A stretch of 64,000 nucleotides of DNA from Bacteroidota bacterium (GCA_023428755.1 JAEYWX010000005.1:25541-89540); one strand, 5' to 3'. Counted from the stretch's first letter, positions 9,033-18,686 are shown. Made by a program: numbers and translations. Notes: a model not told the origin generated them from the sequence alone.

Positions 9033-9700
9033 ACCTTAAACCTCACAAACATATCCTCGCTGTACCATTTCTCTTTTCTGGTTTTTTGTATCACATCGGC
9101 ATGGTTGGGCATTTTGTAGGCAAACTGTTTCATGTGTTCCTTGCTTTGCCAAACGGAAAAAGTAGCCTGTTTGTTCCATGGGTTTTCGCCAATACCCACC
9201 GAAAACTGAAAACCTTCCGCTTTCCTCATTTCGTTCGATACGGCTTCCACATGTTCCCAAAACCGGGAGCGTTTATCGGCGTTGATGGTGGCCCGGGTTA
9301 TTACCGCAATCGGTCCTTCGTAATCCGATTTGACCGGCAGATCGCCAAACGCCTGTTTCCCGTCCCAGCTGCCATGGGCTTCAATCGGCTCTAGCAAAAA
9401 GGTTTGGGTTTGGCATCCAAAAAAGTGCCACCAGCGGGGTATAAAGCGTCCGTAAGCCAGTTGCAGCAAATCCTCCTTGTTTGAAAAACCAGCCAGCTCT
9501 TTCTTTTCCATCACCACCAGTGCTCCCCATTGCTGCCAGTCGGGTGTTTTACTGAACGTGCCGCCCTTGCCGCAGCCCAGTAGCTTGTAAAACCGAAGCC
9601 GTTGGTTGAACCAAAGCGGCAGCCGGTGCAGGGCCATTGCCAGCAAAGCGAAGTAAATAAAGCGTTTTTTGTAGCGGACAATGGTCAATACTGCGTACAT
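9017..9700 (-). CDS. Spheroidene monooxygenase-like protein (CrtA family)
   Basis: The ATG at 9700 gives 227 aa (MYAVLTIVRYKKRF); a TTG lies three codons upstream. The C-terminal half has the CrtA pattern FSVGIGENPWNKQATFSVW, followed by MKQFAYKMPNHADVI and EKWYSEDMFVRF. CrtA enzymes are haem-containing oxygenases that add a keto group to acyclic carotenoids, but no carotenoid gene is in the window, so the substrate is open. The last residues (LLDL) and the stop codon are encoded by one arm of a dispersed palindrome, which suggests that the original C-terminus was changed by insertion of that repeat. Confidence 0.75.
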   Translation of the reverse strand: MYAVLTIVRYKKRFIYFALLAMALHRLPLWFNQRLRFYKLLGCGKGGTFSKTPDWQQWGALVVMEKKELAGFSNKEDLLQLAYGRFIPRWWHFFGCQTQTFLLEPIEAHGSWDGKQAFGDLPVKSDYEGPIAVITRATINADKRSRFWEHVEAVSNEMRKAEGFQFSVGIGENPWNKQATFSVWQSKEHMKQFAYKMPNHADVIQKTRKEKWYSEDMFVRFKVLLDL

Positions 9701-9820
9701 AGTGCTCAATTAAGAATAAAGTTGGTATATGACAAACAAAACCTTCCACTTGTTGAAAACCTACGGAAAACTGTTGATAAGATGCAAAAAAGCTAAAAGT
9801 TTATTCCAATCTTAATCTCC

Positions 9821-9828
9821 TATATTTG
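9821..9828 (+). promoter_or_regulatory. Bacteroidota -7 promoter box ahead of smc
   Basis: TATATTTG matches the TAnnTTTG consensus of the Bacteroidota primary sigma factor and lies 23 nt upstream of the GTG start of smc. No clear -33 TTG is visible at the expected spacing. Confidence 0.55.
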
Positions 9829-9851
9829 TCGCCTTCCTAAATTGAAAAATA

Positions 9852-12800
9852 GTGCGTTTAAAGAGTTTAGAAATCAAGGGTTTTAAAAGTTTTGCCGATA
9901 AAACTGTGGTTAGTTTTGATGAGGGTGTAACCGGCATCATTGGCCCCAATGGCTGCGGCAAGAGTAATATTATTGACAGTATCCGCTGGGTAATTGGTGA
10001 GCAAAAGATCAGTCATCTCCGTAGTGAAAACCTCGAGAGCCTGGTGTTCAATGGTTCCAAAACAAGAAGCGCTTCGGGTTTGGCCGAGGTGAGCCTTACG
10101 TTTGAGAATACCCGTAACCTGCTGCCCACCGAATTCAGTACCGTAACCGTTACCCGTAAGTTTTACAAAAGTGGTGAAAGTGAATATCGGTTGAACGATG
10201 TGCAATGTCGTTTGAAGGATATTCAGAATCTTTTCCTCGATACCGGTGTAAGTACCGATAGCTATGCCATCATTGAGTTGGGTATGGTGGATGATATCAT
10301 CAAGGATAAAGAGAACAGCCGTCGCCGGATGTTGGAACAGGCGGCCGGTATCACCATCTACAAAACAAGAAAGAAAGAAGCGAAGAATAAACTGGATGCA
10401 ACCGAACAGGATCTGGCACGTATTGAAGATCTGTTGTTTGAGATCAATAACCAGTTAAAAACATTGGAGAACCAGGCCAAGAAAGCAGAGAAGTATTACG
10501 AGATCAAAAAAGATTATCGTGAAGTGAGTATTGAGCTGGCGAAAGCGGCACTGGAAGGTTTCAATCTTACCTGGAAAGATTTGAATGAGCAGCACGATGC
10601 TGAAGTAAATAAGAAAACAGAACTCGAAGCAAAGATCGCTACCGAAGAAGCGGCGATTGAGCAAGAGAAAGTTGGTTTTATTGAAAAGGAAAAAGAATTG
10701 CAAACCATGCAGCATGCGTTTAACGATATGCTGCAAACCCTGCGTTCGAAAGAAAACGAAAAGAATCTTGCACAGCAGCGTCTGCACTACCTGAAAGAAA
10801 AAGAAACAAGTCTGAACGACTTTTTACAAAAAGCAGGTGGACAATTAAAAGGAATTGAAGAAAGCATTGAATTTACCCAACTGCAAATTGAGGAGGAAGA
10901 TGCAAAGCTGAATGATCTCGGTTCGCAACTGGATAGTTTACGCAGTGCTGTTGAAAGTACACGTAAAGTGTTTGATGAAAAGCGGAGTGGGATTGATGAG
11001 ATCCGCAAGGAAAACCAGGCGATACAACGCAGCCAGTTTGAAGCGGAGAAGAATGTGGCTGTTGGTGAAACATCCGTTCAAAACTTACAACGTACCATCT
11101 TCCAGTTAAAAGAAGAGCAGGCAAACCGCAGACAGCAATTGCAACAGCTAGAAGAAGAAAAGCAGCAGAAAGAATATGAGCTGAATAACTGTCGTGAAGA
11201 ATTGCAGCAGTTACAGGAGCAACATGCGTTTACCAAAGATCAGATCCTGCAAACACAGGAAGCACTCGAAGGTTTGCGTAACCAACTGGCTGATGAAAAC
11301 AGGAAACTCGATTCAAAAAAGAACGAGCATGACCTGTTGAAGAGCCTGGTTGATTCAATGGAAGGCTATCCCGACAGTGTGAAGTTTTTACATAACAATC
11401 CTGATTGGAATGTGGAATCGCCCTTGTTGAGTGATGTGATCTATTGTAAGGAAGAATACAGAACAGCAGTGGAAAATCTGCTGGAGCAATACCTCAACTA
11501 TTATGTAGTTGGGAATATGAGTGATGCGTTAAAAGCCGTTCACTTATTACATGCCAACCAAAAAGGAAAGGCGAACTTCTTCATGCTCGATCAGTTCAAT
11601 GGTCAGCAGGTATTGAATGAGGTGCCGGCCGGAACCATCTCAGCATTGAGTGTGGTGGAAGTAGATGCTAAATACCAATCGCTCATCAACTACCTGTTAG
11701 GCCAGGTGGTGATTGCAGAAGATGAAAATAATTTACCCGCAGGTTTTGATGGTGTAGTACTGGAGAAGAGCGGTAAATTCTTCAAAGGAAAATATGCATT
11801 GAGCGGTGGTAGTGTTGGTTTGTTTGAAGGAAAGAAACTCGGCCGTGCAAAAAATCTTGAACGTTTACACGAAGAAATACTGGCACAGGAAACAGTAGTG
11901 CTGGATCTGAAGCATGCCATTCAAATGCGTCACAATGAAGTGATCGGGTTTAATGAGCAGTTGAAAGAAAATGCCATCAAGCAAACAGAAGCAGCCATCA
12001 ATCAGTTGGTGAACCAGGTGTATGGTATCGACAACCGCATGGAGAACCTGCGTGGCATGGAAGCCAATGCAGTAAAGCGTTTGGAAGACCTGGAAATTCA
12101 ACAGGAAGAAGTGTTGGAAAATCAACAGGTGTACCGTGATGAACTGGAGAAATACAATTCACAGCTAGATGAACTGTCCGGTAAACTGGAAGTAATTGAG
12201 CAGGAGTTTGCAGCTGCTGAGCAACAATACAACGAAGCCAATCAATCGTACAACGATTATAATTTAAATGTTACCCGTCAGCAAAGCCGTGTAACTGCGT
12301 TGAAACAGGAATTTGAATTCAAGCAGAATCAATTCCGTGATTTGCAATTGCAGATCACTACCAATTCTGCAGCGTTGGAAGAAGCAGCGAACCAGATCAA
12401 CGAAAGCGAAGTGATGTTGCTGGAAGCACAAGATGGTTTGGTAACACTGTTGCAGAACAAAGAAACCGAAGAACGCAAACTCAACGAAGCAGATCAGTAC
12501 TATTACAACCTGCGGAATGCGTTGGGTGAAAAGGAAAGCGAACTGCGTCACAAACAAAAAGAGAAAGAGCAGGTTGATCATTTGCTCAACGAAATAAAAG
12601 ATAAACTTACGGAACTCAAATTGCAGTTAAGCGGAACCAAAGAACGCTTATTGGTTGAGTTCAAAGTAAACCTGGAAGAAGTAATTGAAGAAGAACGCAC
12701 AGGCAACGAACCATTGGAAGAATTACAAGCCAAGGTTGATCGTATGAAAAAGCGTTTGGAAAATCTTGGTGAAGTAAACCCGACAGCAATTGAAGCATTT

Positions 12801-13370
12801 GAAGAAATGCGCAAGCGGTATGAGTTTATTCTTGAGCAAAAGAATGATCTGGTAACTGCAAAGGAATCGCTGCTGCAAACCATCCAGGAAGTGGAAGCAA
12901 CAGCCAACCAGCGTTTCCTCGAAACCTTTAACCAGGTACGTGAAAACTTCCAGAAAGTATTTAAGGCATTGTTTACAGAAGAAGATACAGCCGACATGGT
13001 ATTGGAAAATCCGGAGAACCTTGCAGAAACAGGTATCGATATTATTGCCAAGCCAAAAGGTAAACGCCCTAGCAGCATTTCACAATTGAGTGGTGGTGAG
13101 AAAACATTAACAGCAACAGCGATGTTGTTTGCGATCTATCTCATTAAACCTGCTCCGTTCTGTATTTTGGATGAGGTGGATGCGCCGTTGGATGATGCAA
13201 ACGTTGGCAAGTTTACCAATATGATCCGCCAGTTCAGTAACAATTCACAGTTCATTATTGTAACGCATAACAAGCAAACAATGGGAGCGGTGGATGTGAT
13301 CTATGGTGTTACCATGCAGGAAGCCGGTGTAAGTAAACTGGTGCCGGTAGATTTTAGGAATTTGAATTAA
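9852..13370 (+). CDS. smc: Chromosome segregation protein SMC
   Basis: The 1172-aa product is a full-length SMC ATPase that, with ScpA and ScpB, loops and compacts the chromosome. The N-terminal head begins MRLKSLEIKGFKSFAD at a GTG start, with Walker A GPNGCGKSN near residue 32. Long coiled coils rich in Glu, Gln and Lys run to about 480 and from about 680. The hinge lies between (around SMEGYPDSVKFL). The C-terminal head has the signature QLSGGEKTL near 1077 and Walker B ILDEVDAPLDD near 1104. The GTG start is chosen because the family's N-terminus begins exactly there. It is monocistronic, with a promoter box at 9821 and a strong terminator at 13451. Confidence 0.97.
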   Translation: MRLKSLEIKGFKSFADKTVVSFDEGVTGIIGPNGCGKSNIIDSIRWVIGEQKISHLRSENLESLVFNGSKTRSASGLAEVSLTFENTRNLLPTEFSTVTVTRKFYKSGESEYRLNDVQCRLKDIQNLFLDTGVSTDSYAIIELGMVDDIIKDKENSRRRMLEQAAGITIYKTRKKEAKNKLDATEQDLARIEDLLFEINNQLKTLENQAKKAEKYYEIKKDYREVSIELAKAALEGFNLTWKDLNEQHDAEVNKKTELEAKIATEEAAIEQEKVGFIEKEKELQTMQHAFNDMLQTLRSKENEKNLAQQRLHYLKEKETSLNDFLQKAGGQLKGIEESIEFTQLQIEEEDAKLNDLGSQLDSLRSAVESTRKVFDEKRSGIDEIRKENQAIQRSQFEAEKNVAVGETSVQNLQRTIFQLKEEQANRRQQLQQLEEEKQQKEYELNNCREELQQLQEQHAFTKDQILQTQEALEGLRNQLADENRKLDSKKNEHDLLKSLVDSMEGYPDSVKFLHNNPDWNVESPLLSDVIYCKEEYRTAVENLLEQYLNYYVVGNMSDALKAVHLLHANQKGKANFFMLDQFNGQQVLNEVPAGTISALSVVEVDAKYQSLINYLLGQVVIAEDENNLPAGFDGVVLEKSGKFFKGKYALSGGSVGLFEGKKLGRAKNLERLHEEILAQETVVLDLKHAIQMRHNEVIGFNEQLKENAIKQTEAAINQLVNQVYGIDNRMENLRGMEANAVKRLEDLEIQQEEVLENQQVYRDELEKYNSQLDELSGKLEVIEQEFAAAEQQYNEANQSYNDYNLNVTRQQSRVTALKQEFEFKQNQFRDLQLQITTNSAALEEAANQINESEVMLLEAQDGLVTLLQNKETEERKLNEADQYYYNLRNALGEKESELRHKQKEKEQVDHLLNEIKDKLTELKLQLSGTKERLLVEFKVNLEEVIEEERTGNEPLEELQAKVDRMKKRLENLGEVNPTAIEAFEEMRKRYEFILEQKNDLVTAKESLLQTIQEVEATANQRFLETFNQVRENFQKVFKALFTEEDTADMVLENPENLAETGIDIIAKPKGKRPSSISQLSGGEKTLTATAMLFAIYLIKPAPFCILDEVDAPLDDANVGKFTNMIRQFSNNSQFIIVTHNKQTMGAVDVIYGVTMQEAGVSKLVPVDFRNLN

Positions 13371-13397
13371 CAACGGTTCGGGACGAATCCTGAGCGA

Positions 13398-13428
13398 ACC
13401 TGTCCCGCAAACAAGCGGGAGTCGAAGG
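13398..13428 (+). repeat. Dispersed palindromic repeat, copy 1
   Basis: ACCTGTCCCGCAA, GCGGGAG and CGAAGG occur here in this order and recur in inverted orientation at 13571-13602. TCCCGC-AAACAA-GCGGGA can fold as a hairpin. It lies between the smc stop and the smc terminator. Confidence 0.6.
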
Positions 13429-13450
13429 AACAGCCTGAACCATCAATACT

Positions 13451-13482
13451 AAAAACGCCGAAGTAATTACTTCGGCGTTTTT
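13451..13482. terminator. Perfect 32-bp palindromic terminator after smc
   Basis: AAAAACGCCGAAGTAA is followed immediately by its exact reverse complement. The flanking A and T runs make it suitable in both directions; it ends smc on the plus strand and can also stop transcripts from the patatin gene. Confidence 0.88.
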
Positions 13483-13570
13483 TATTTGTGAACTTTTTTC
13501 AATGTTGAGGATTGATGTCTTTCCGACGTAGGAGGAATCTGTTTGACTTTTGTACATAGATGAAGCAGAT

Positions 13571-13602
13571 CCTTCGTGCCTCCCGCCGATTGCGGGACAG
13601 GT
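13571..13602 (-). repeat. Dispersed palindromic repeat, copy 2 (inverted)
   Basis: The reverse complement reads ACCTGTCCCGCAA...GCGGGAGGCACGAAGG, matching copy 1 at 13398-13428. It sits just beyond the stop of the patatin gene, so the two copies bracket the shared terminator region between convergent genes. Confidence 0.6.
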
Positions 13603-13612
13603 CGGGATGACA

Positions 13613-14692
13613 TCAATTATGTAACAGCAGCTTATCAACAATCTCATTCAGTTTCTCCGTATGTTCAAACACATAACTCTCTCCGGCTTCTTTTAATAAT
13701 TTCAGGTTTTTCTTTTTTACATTATCCATATCGGGTGAAGCAGTTTTTAAATCAGGTTCCAGGCGGTAATAATCTTTCTTGTCGGCCGGTTCCAACGTGT
13801 CCCACATTTTGCTGAGGTGATAATGCACGGTTTCGCTGTTGCCACTCATCATGATATCAATGATCACCGGTAACCATTTGATCAAACCTGCATCACGTAA
13901 ATGATCAAACTCATATCTCCGTTTGCTGCTGCCGGTGCCAATGCTGATGAGCAGCATATCTTTTGCTGAAGGTTTGTCTGGCTTTGGTTTGCTGAAGTTA
14001 CCTGCCAATACATTTTGTTTGCTGAAATGCAAACTTCTTGCTTCACTATACGCACACAAGGCGGGATTGTTTACAAACACACCACCATCGATCAGGTATT
14101 GCGGAGCTTCACTCAAACTGTAGATCATCGCCGGTTCAAAATAAGTAGGTGCTGCACTGGTAGCTCGGGCAATATGCTTCACTTTAAAATCACGCACCTG
14201 TCCTTCAATGCGTCTTGTATCGGCACTGTTAAAGAAAGCAGCTTTGCGTTCGTAAAAATTATAGGCGGTGATGAGACAGGGTTTAATTAATTGACTCAAC
14301 AAGGTCTCACCAAGGTAACTGTGTAGTAATTCTTCCAGGTTGTCAACTGGAAAACCTTCGTTCCAGAGGTTGAAATTTTTAAACTGCTGCCAGAAATTTT
14401 TATTAAAAATTTTATTGCCGTGTTGCATGTAAAGTTGCACAGCATCGGCTGCAGAAAATTTTGCTTTCCCTTCATTCGCTTCATCAGGCATTAAATAAAT
14501 ACTGGTAAGGATACCGCCGGTGCTGGTACCTGCAATCAAATCAAAATACTCACCAATTTTTGCTTCTTTATTTCCTGTAACAGCCCGTATGCGTGTTTCG
14601 AGATACTGAACAATTGTTCCGGGAATAATGCCGCGGATACCACCGCCATCAATACTCAGAATTCTTACTTTGGAAGTTTGTTGGTTGCTCAT
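13613..14692 (-). CDS. Patatin-like phospholipase
   Basis: A 359-aa lipid acyl hydrolase. It has the oxyanion-hole motif DGGGIRGI near residue 14, the nucleophile elbow GTSTGG near 56 and the catalytic-dyad DGG (LIDGGVFVNNPA) near 205, in the order of the patatin family. There is no signal peptide, so it is likely cytoplasmic. The N-terminus resembles the patatin effectors of CBASS defence operons (CapV), but no cyclase, ubiquitin-like or peptidase partner lies next to it, so a housekeeping or storage-lipid role is as likely. It starts at an ATG at 14692 and converges on smc. Confidence 0.85.
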   Translation of the reverse strand: MSNQQTSKVRILSIDGGGIRGIIPGTIVQYLETRIRAVTGNKEAKIGEYFDLIAGTSTGGILTSIYLMPDEANEGKAKFSAADAVQLYMQHGNKIFNKNFWQQFKNFNLWNEGFPVDNLEELLHSYLGETLLSQLIKPCLITAYNFYERKAAFFNSADTRRIEGQVRDFKVKHIARATSAAPTYFEPAMIYSLSEAPQYLIDGGVFVNNPALCAYSEARSLHFSKQNVLAGNFSKPKPDKPSAKDMLLISIGTGSSKRRYEFDHLRDAGLIKWLPVIIDIMMSGNSETVHYHLSKMWDTLEPADKKDYYRLEPDLKTASPDMDNVKKKNLKLLKEAGESYVFEHTEKLNEIVDKLLLHN

Positions 14693-14843
14693 GGTTAGGT
14701 TTGTTTGCAGAAAAGTACAAACATCGGTCTGAAAATAAAATACCTCATTCCGGTGTATTTCTTCTTCGTGTATTTACGGAAATACAGCCGAAGCGTTGTT
14801 TATATGGGTTATTCGTTCGATATTCGGCATCTAAACCAACTGC

Positions 14844-15317
14844 ATGGAACGAATTGGATTATTTCCCGGAACATTTGATCCTATTACGGTAGGTCATCTG
14901 GATATCATTTACCGTTCACTCGATCTGTTTGATAAACTGTATATCGGTATTGGCCGAAATGCAGGGAAAGTGCCTATGTTCAGCGAAGAGCAACGGGTAT
15001 CGTGGATCAACGAAATTTTTAAAGATGAACCACGGGTGGATTCTGTTGTGTATGATGGATTAACGGTTGATTGCTGCAAACGCATCCATGCAAAATTTAT
15101 TCTGCGTGGCATCCGTTATGTAAACGATTTTGAATACGAGAAAGCTATTGCTGATATGAACCGCAGTCTCGATCATGATATTGAAACAATCTTTCTTACG
15201 TGCTTACCTCAATACACATCAGTGGCCTCAACGTTGGTACGTGATGTAATACGGAACGGGGGAGATGCATCTCCGTTTTTACCTGATGTAGTGAATAACA
15301 GTGTTTCAAAAAAATAG
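14844..15317 (+). CDS. coaD: Pantetheine-phosphate adenylyltransferase
   Basis: Transfers AMP from ATP to 4'-phosphopantetheine, the penultimate step of coenzyme A synthesis. The 157-aa protein has the normal length. MERIGLFPGTFDPITVGHLD includes the nucleotidyltransferase TxGH motif (TVGH), RGIRYVNDFEYEKAIA sits near residue 90, and TSVASTLVRD near 125 corresponds to the ISSTLVR motif. The ATG at 14844 is at the family start. The thioesterase gene follows after 20 nt, so they are probably co-transcribed. Confidence 0.95.
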   Translation: MERIGLFPGTFDPITVGHLDIIYRSLDLFDKLYIGIGRNAGKVPMFSEEQRVSWINEIFKDEPRVDSVVYDGLTVDCCKRIHAKFILRGIRYVNDFEYEKAIADMNRSLDHDIETIFLTCLPQYTSVASTLVRDVIRNGGDASPFLPDVVNNSVSKK

Positions 15318-15337
15318 AAACGGTAATTGCAACTTGT

Positions 15338-15772
15338 ATGAAGATCATCTGGTTCAAAAAGGAATTGTCGCTTGCTGATTTTGCATCTATGGGCAAACAA
15401 ACCATTGGTGAGTTGCTCGATATTCGCTTTACAGAAGTAGGGGCAGATTTTTTGAAAGCCACGATGCCGGTTGATCATCGCACACATCAACCCTATGGTT
15501 TATTGCATGGTGGCGCCAGTTGTGTATTGGCCGAAACATTGGGCAGTGTAGCATCCGCCAAAGTAATTGATCCTGAAAAATTTATTTGTGTGGGCATTGA
15601 GATCAATGCCAATCATATCCGTTCTGTTCGCAGCGGATTGGTTACAGGTATTACAACTCCCATTCACATTGGTGCCAGCACACATGTGTGGGATATTAAA
15701 ATTTACGATGAACGGGAGAAGCTGATCTGCATCAGCCGTTTAACTGTCGCCATTCTTAAAAAAATACAGTAA
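15338..15772 (+). CDS. Hotdog-fold acyl-CoA thioesterase (PaaI/MenI-like)
   Basis: A 144-aa single hotdog domain. HRTHQPYGLLHGGASCVLAE near residue 47 contains the GxxHGGxxxxLxE pattern with the catalytic glutamate; VGIEINANHIRSVRSG follows. This fits the PaaI-type thioesterases, which include DHNA-CoA hydrolase of menaquinone synthesis (MenI). No men genes are nearby, so the acyl-CoA substrate is not settled. It lies 20 nt after coaD; the shared coenzyme A theme may be coincidence or may reflect joint expression. Confidence 0.85.
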   Translation: MKIIWFKKELSLADFASMGKQTIGELLDIRFTEVGADFLKATMPVDHRTHQPYGLLHGGASCVLAETLGSVASAKVIDPEKFICVGIEINANHIRSVRSGLVTGITTPIHIGASTHVWDIKIYDEREKLICISRLTVAILKKIQ

Positions 15773-15875
15773 TCGTTTTTATTTTACGGTTTTTTTCAAC
15801 AGGCAGAAAGATCGTATAACGGGTGAAATTATTTGTGTTGTACCTTTCTGTAGTATTCACACTTAACAGTCGATT

Positions 15876-18449
15876 ATGAATTGGCATCATCTGGAAGCAT
15901 CGGAAGTAATGGAAGTAACCGGTTCATCGCCTGATGGATTGAAGAATGAAACAGCCCAATTAAAACTGGCGGAGTATGGTCCCAACGAACTGCTGGTAAA
16001 AAAGAAAAAACCAGCTTGGGTATTGTTCCTTCATCAGTTTAAAGATTTTATGATCCTTGTACTGATCGTAGCAGCTGTTATTGCCGGTTTTGCAGGCGAC
16101 CTTACCGATACCATTATTATCATGGTGATTGTACTGCTCAATGCGGTGGTTGGTTTTGTGCAGGAATACCGTGCTGAAAAAGCAATGGAAGCGTTGAAGA
16201 AAATTGCAGCGTTTCAGGCACAGGTTCTGCGGAATGGAAAGACTGTTACACTTCCTGCAGCTGATTTGGTGCCGGGTGATCTGGTGTTATTGGAAGCAGG
16301 CAATGTGGTGCCTGCCGATCTGCGTTTCATTGAAACCTTCAGTTTAAAAATTGATGAATCGGCTTTAACCGGTGAATCAGTGCCTGCTGAAAAAACCGAA
16401 CACCGGATGAAAGAAGTGGATCTGTCGCTCGGCGACCGACTGAACATGGGTTTCAAAAGTACATTGGTTACAAATGGTCGTGCAAAAGGAATTGTAATTG
16501 CCACCGGTATGCAAACAGAGATCGGTTTAATTGCACGTATGTTACAGGAAGATGAGTCAGCAACACCTTTGCAAAAACGTATGGCCGATTTTGGCCGCAA
16601 GCTTTCCTACATCATTCTCTTTATTTGTTTACTGTTGTTTGGCATAGGATTGTTGCGTGGCGAAGAACCGTTGAACATGCTGCTCATTTCCATTTCATTG
16701 GCAGTGGCAGCTATTCCGGAAGCATTACCAGCGTTAATTACCATTGCATTGGCATTGGGTGCAAAACGGTTGGTAAAAGTAAATGCACTCATTCGAAAAT
16801 TACCTGCTGTAGAAACTCTGGGATCGGTAACGTATATCTGTTCCGATAAAACAGGTACACTCACACAAAACAAAATGAAAGTGGTGCAGGTGCATGGCGA
16901 TGAACAGCAAAGCATGCAACTGGAAAATATGAGTATGCTTGAAATTGCAATGGCATTGAATCATGATGTAAAGCAGGCAGAAGATGGTACCATGGTGGGC
17001 GATCCAACTGAAATTGCGTTGGTGGATTATTTTATTGCACAGCATCCTTCGCAACCACTTCAACAGGTAATGGAAAAGTTGCCACGTGTTGCTGAATTAC
17101 CATTTGATTCAGACAGAAAATGTATGACGACTGTTCATCGTTTTCAACAACAGTTTCTGGTAATTTCAAAAGGTGCGGTTGAATCAATTACATCGGCACT
17201 TCAATCCAATACAGATACCACTTCTATTTTAAATGAAGCTGATCAATGGTCGGGCGATGGCATTCGTGTAATTGCGTATGCATTTAAAATGGTAGATACA
17301 TTACCTGAGCCATTTACGTATGAATCGGTTGAAACCGATTTGACGTTTGCCGGGTTGGCTGGTATGATCGATCCGCCTCGGGAAGAAGCAAAACTGGCGA
17401 TTCAGGAATGTAAAGCTGCCGGTATTCATGTGGTGATGATTACGGGTGATCATCCTGCAACTGCATCGGCTATTGCAAAACAGATCGGCATTCTTTCAAA
17501 GAACGACCTGGTAATGACGGGGAAGGAATTAAAAGCCATTGCTGCCGACGAATTTGATGAGCAGGTAGAAAAGATCCGTGTGTATGCTCGTGTATCACCG
17601 GAACAAAAACTGAATATTGTAAAAGCATTGCAACGCAAAAATCATTTTGTTTCCATGACAGGTGATGGTGTAAACGATGCGCCATCGCTCAAAGCTTCCA
17701 ATATTGGTGTAGCCATGGGTATTAACGGAACTGATGTAAGTAAAGAAGCATCGCACATGATCTTGCTCGATGATAATTTTGCAACCATTGTAAAAGCGGT
17801 GAAAGAGGGCCGGCGTATTTATGATAATATCCGCAAGTTTGTAAAATACATCATGACCTGCAACGGAGCAGAAATATGGACACTGTTTCTTGCACCATTG
17901 ATCGGATTGCCTATTCCCTTATTGCCCATTCATATTTTGTGGATCAATCTGGTAACAGATGGTTTGCCCGGGTTGGCATTGGCAAGTGAAAAAGAAGAAG
18001 CGGATATAATGAGTCGTCCGCCACGTAAAACAAATGAAAGTTTATTTGCTGATGGAATTGGTTACCATATCCTGTGGGTGGGACTACTCATGGCCGGTGT
18101 TACATTAGGCATACAGGCATGGTCCATCAGCCACAGCGGTTCACATTGGCAAACAATGGTGTTTACTGTGTTATCACTGGCACAATTAGGACATGTACTG
18201 GCAATAAGAAGCGACCGACAGTTTTTATACAAACAAGGATTGTTCAGCAATTTACAGTTGCTGGGTGCGGTGCTGTTAACATTCGTGTTGCAGTTGGGAG
18301 TTATCTATTTACCATTCGCCAATAAAATATTTAAAACACAACCGCTTTCGTTGAATGAGTTGTTGATCTGCATCGGCGTATCAGCTATTGTGTTTCATGC
18401 AGTAGAGTTTGAGAAATTCATTAAACAACGGCTGAAGAAAAAGCAATGA
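15876..18449 (+). CDS. Cation-translocating P-type ATPase, type II (calcium-pump-like)
   Basis: An 857-aa inner-membrane pump with full type II architecture. It has an N-terminal cation-ATPase domain, two membrane helices near residues 55-95, the actuator motif ALTGESVPAEK near 165, and PEALPALITIALALG in M4, which carries the ion-binding glutamate. CSDKTGTLTQ near 330 has the phosphorylated aspartate; MITGDHP near 525, TGDGVNDAPSLK near 597 and six C-terminal helices follow. The M4 sequence PEALP and the Asn/Asp pattern in M6 (NLVTDGLPG) fit calcium or other divalent pumps of the PMR1/SERCA group; substrate remains inferred. It stands alone between spacers, with palindromes behind it. Confidence 0.93.
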   Translation: MNWHHLEASEVMEVTGSSPDGLKNETAQLKLAEYGPNELLVKKKKPAWVLFLHQFKDFMILVLIVAAVIAGFAGDLTDTIIIMVIVLLNAVVGFVQEYRAEKAMEALKKIAAFQAQVLRNGKTVTLPAADLVPGDLVLLEAGNVVPADLRFIETFSLKIDESALTGESVPAEKTEHRMKEVDLSLGDRLNMGFKSTLVTNGRAKGIVIATGMQTEIGLIARMLQEDESATPLQKRMADFGRKLSYIILFICLLLFGIGLLRGEEPLNMLLISISLAVAAIPEALPALITIALALGAKRLVKVNALIRKLPAVETLGSVTYICSDKTGTLTQNKMKVVQVHGDEQQSMQLENMSMLEIAMALNHDVKQAEDGTMVGDPTEIALVDYFIAQHPSQPLQQVMEKLPRVAELPFDSDRKCMTTVHRFQQQFLVISKGAVESITSALQSNTDTTSILNEADQWSGDGIRVIAYAFKMVDTLPEPFTYESVETDLTFAGLAGMIDPPREEAKLAIQECKAAGIHVVMITGDHPATASAIAKQIGILSKNDLVMTGKELKAIAADEFDEQVEKIRVYARVSPEQKLNIVKALQRKNHFVSMTGDGVNDAPSLKASNIGVAMGINGTDVSKEASHMILLDDNFATIVKAVKEGRRIYDNIRKFVKYIMTCNGAEIWTLFLAPLIGLPIPLLPIHILWINLVTDGLPGLALASEKEEADIMSRPPRKTNESLFADGIGYHILWVGLLMAGVTLGIQAWSISHSGSHWQTMVFTVLSLAQLGHVLAIRSDRQFLYKQGLFSNLQLLGAVLLTFVLQLGVIYLPFANKIFKTQPLSLNELLICIGVSAIVFHAVEFEKFIKQRLKKKQ

Positions 18450-18466
18450 CGATCTTTTTCAATTAA

Positions 18467-18486
18467 CCCCGGTTTTCAAACCGGGG
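18467..18486. repeat. Perfect 9-bp-stem palindrome after the P-ATPase gene
   Basis: CCCCGGTTTTCAAACCGGGG: stem CCCCGGTTT/AAACCGGGG with a 2-nt loop. It starts 18 nt after the stop codon, lacks a T run, and is followed by further G-rich REP-like sequence (gcttggggctttagcc). Confidence 0.7.
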
Positions 18487-18547
18487 ATGAGGACGCCGAA
18501 CGCTTGGGGCTTTAGCCATGATACTACATTCAGCATACTAAAAAAGA

Positions 18548-18572
18548 AAGCCCTTGCAAATTGCAGGGGCTT
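18548..18572. terminator. Bidirectional terminator between convergent genes
   Basis: AAGCCCTTGCAA pairs with TTGCAGGGGCTT (one G-T pair). It is flanked by an A run on the left and a T-rich run on the right, fitting termination of both the P-ATPase transcript and the minus-strand CBM48 gene. Confidence 0.7.
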
Positions 18573-18686
18573 CGTTTTCCTTTTTATAAATGATTTGTTT
18601 ACGTAGGGGCATGCCTGTAACAGTACAGTGTTTCGGTTGTTGAAAAACTGCCGGTAAAAGGCAATCGTTGAAAAAGGGGAAACTAA

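Noticed and set aside
13354..13647. Minus-strand frame across the smc terminator
   Set aside because: It runs through a perfect terminator palindrome and two dispersed repeats.
13613..14692. Patatin gene as a CBASS effector (CapV)
   Set aside because: Motifs fit, but no cyclic-nucleotide synthase or other CBASS gene lies beside it; neighbours are smc and coaD.
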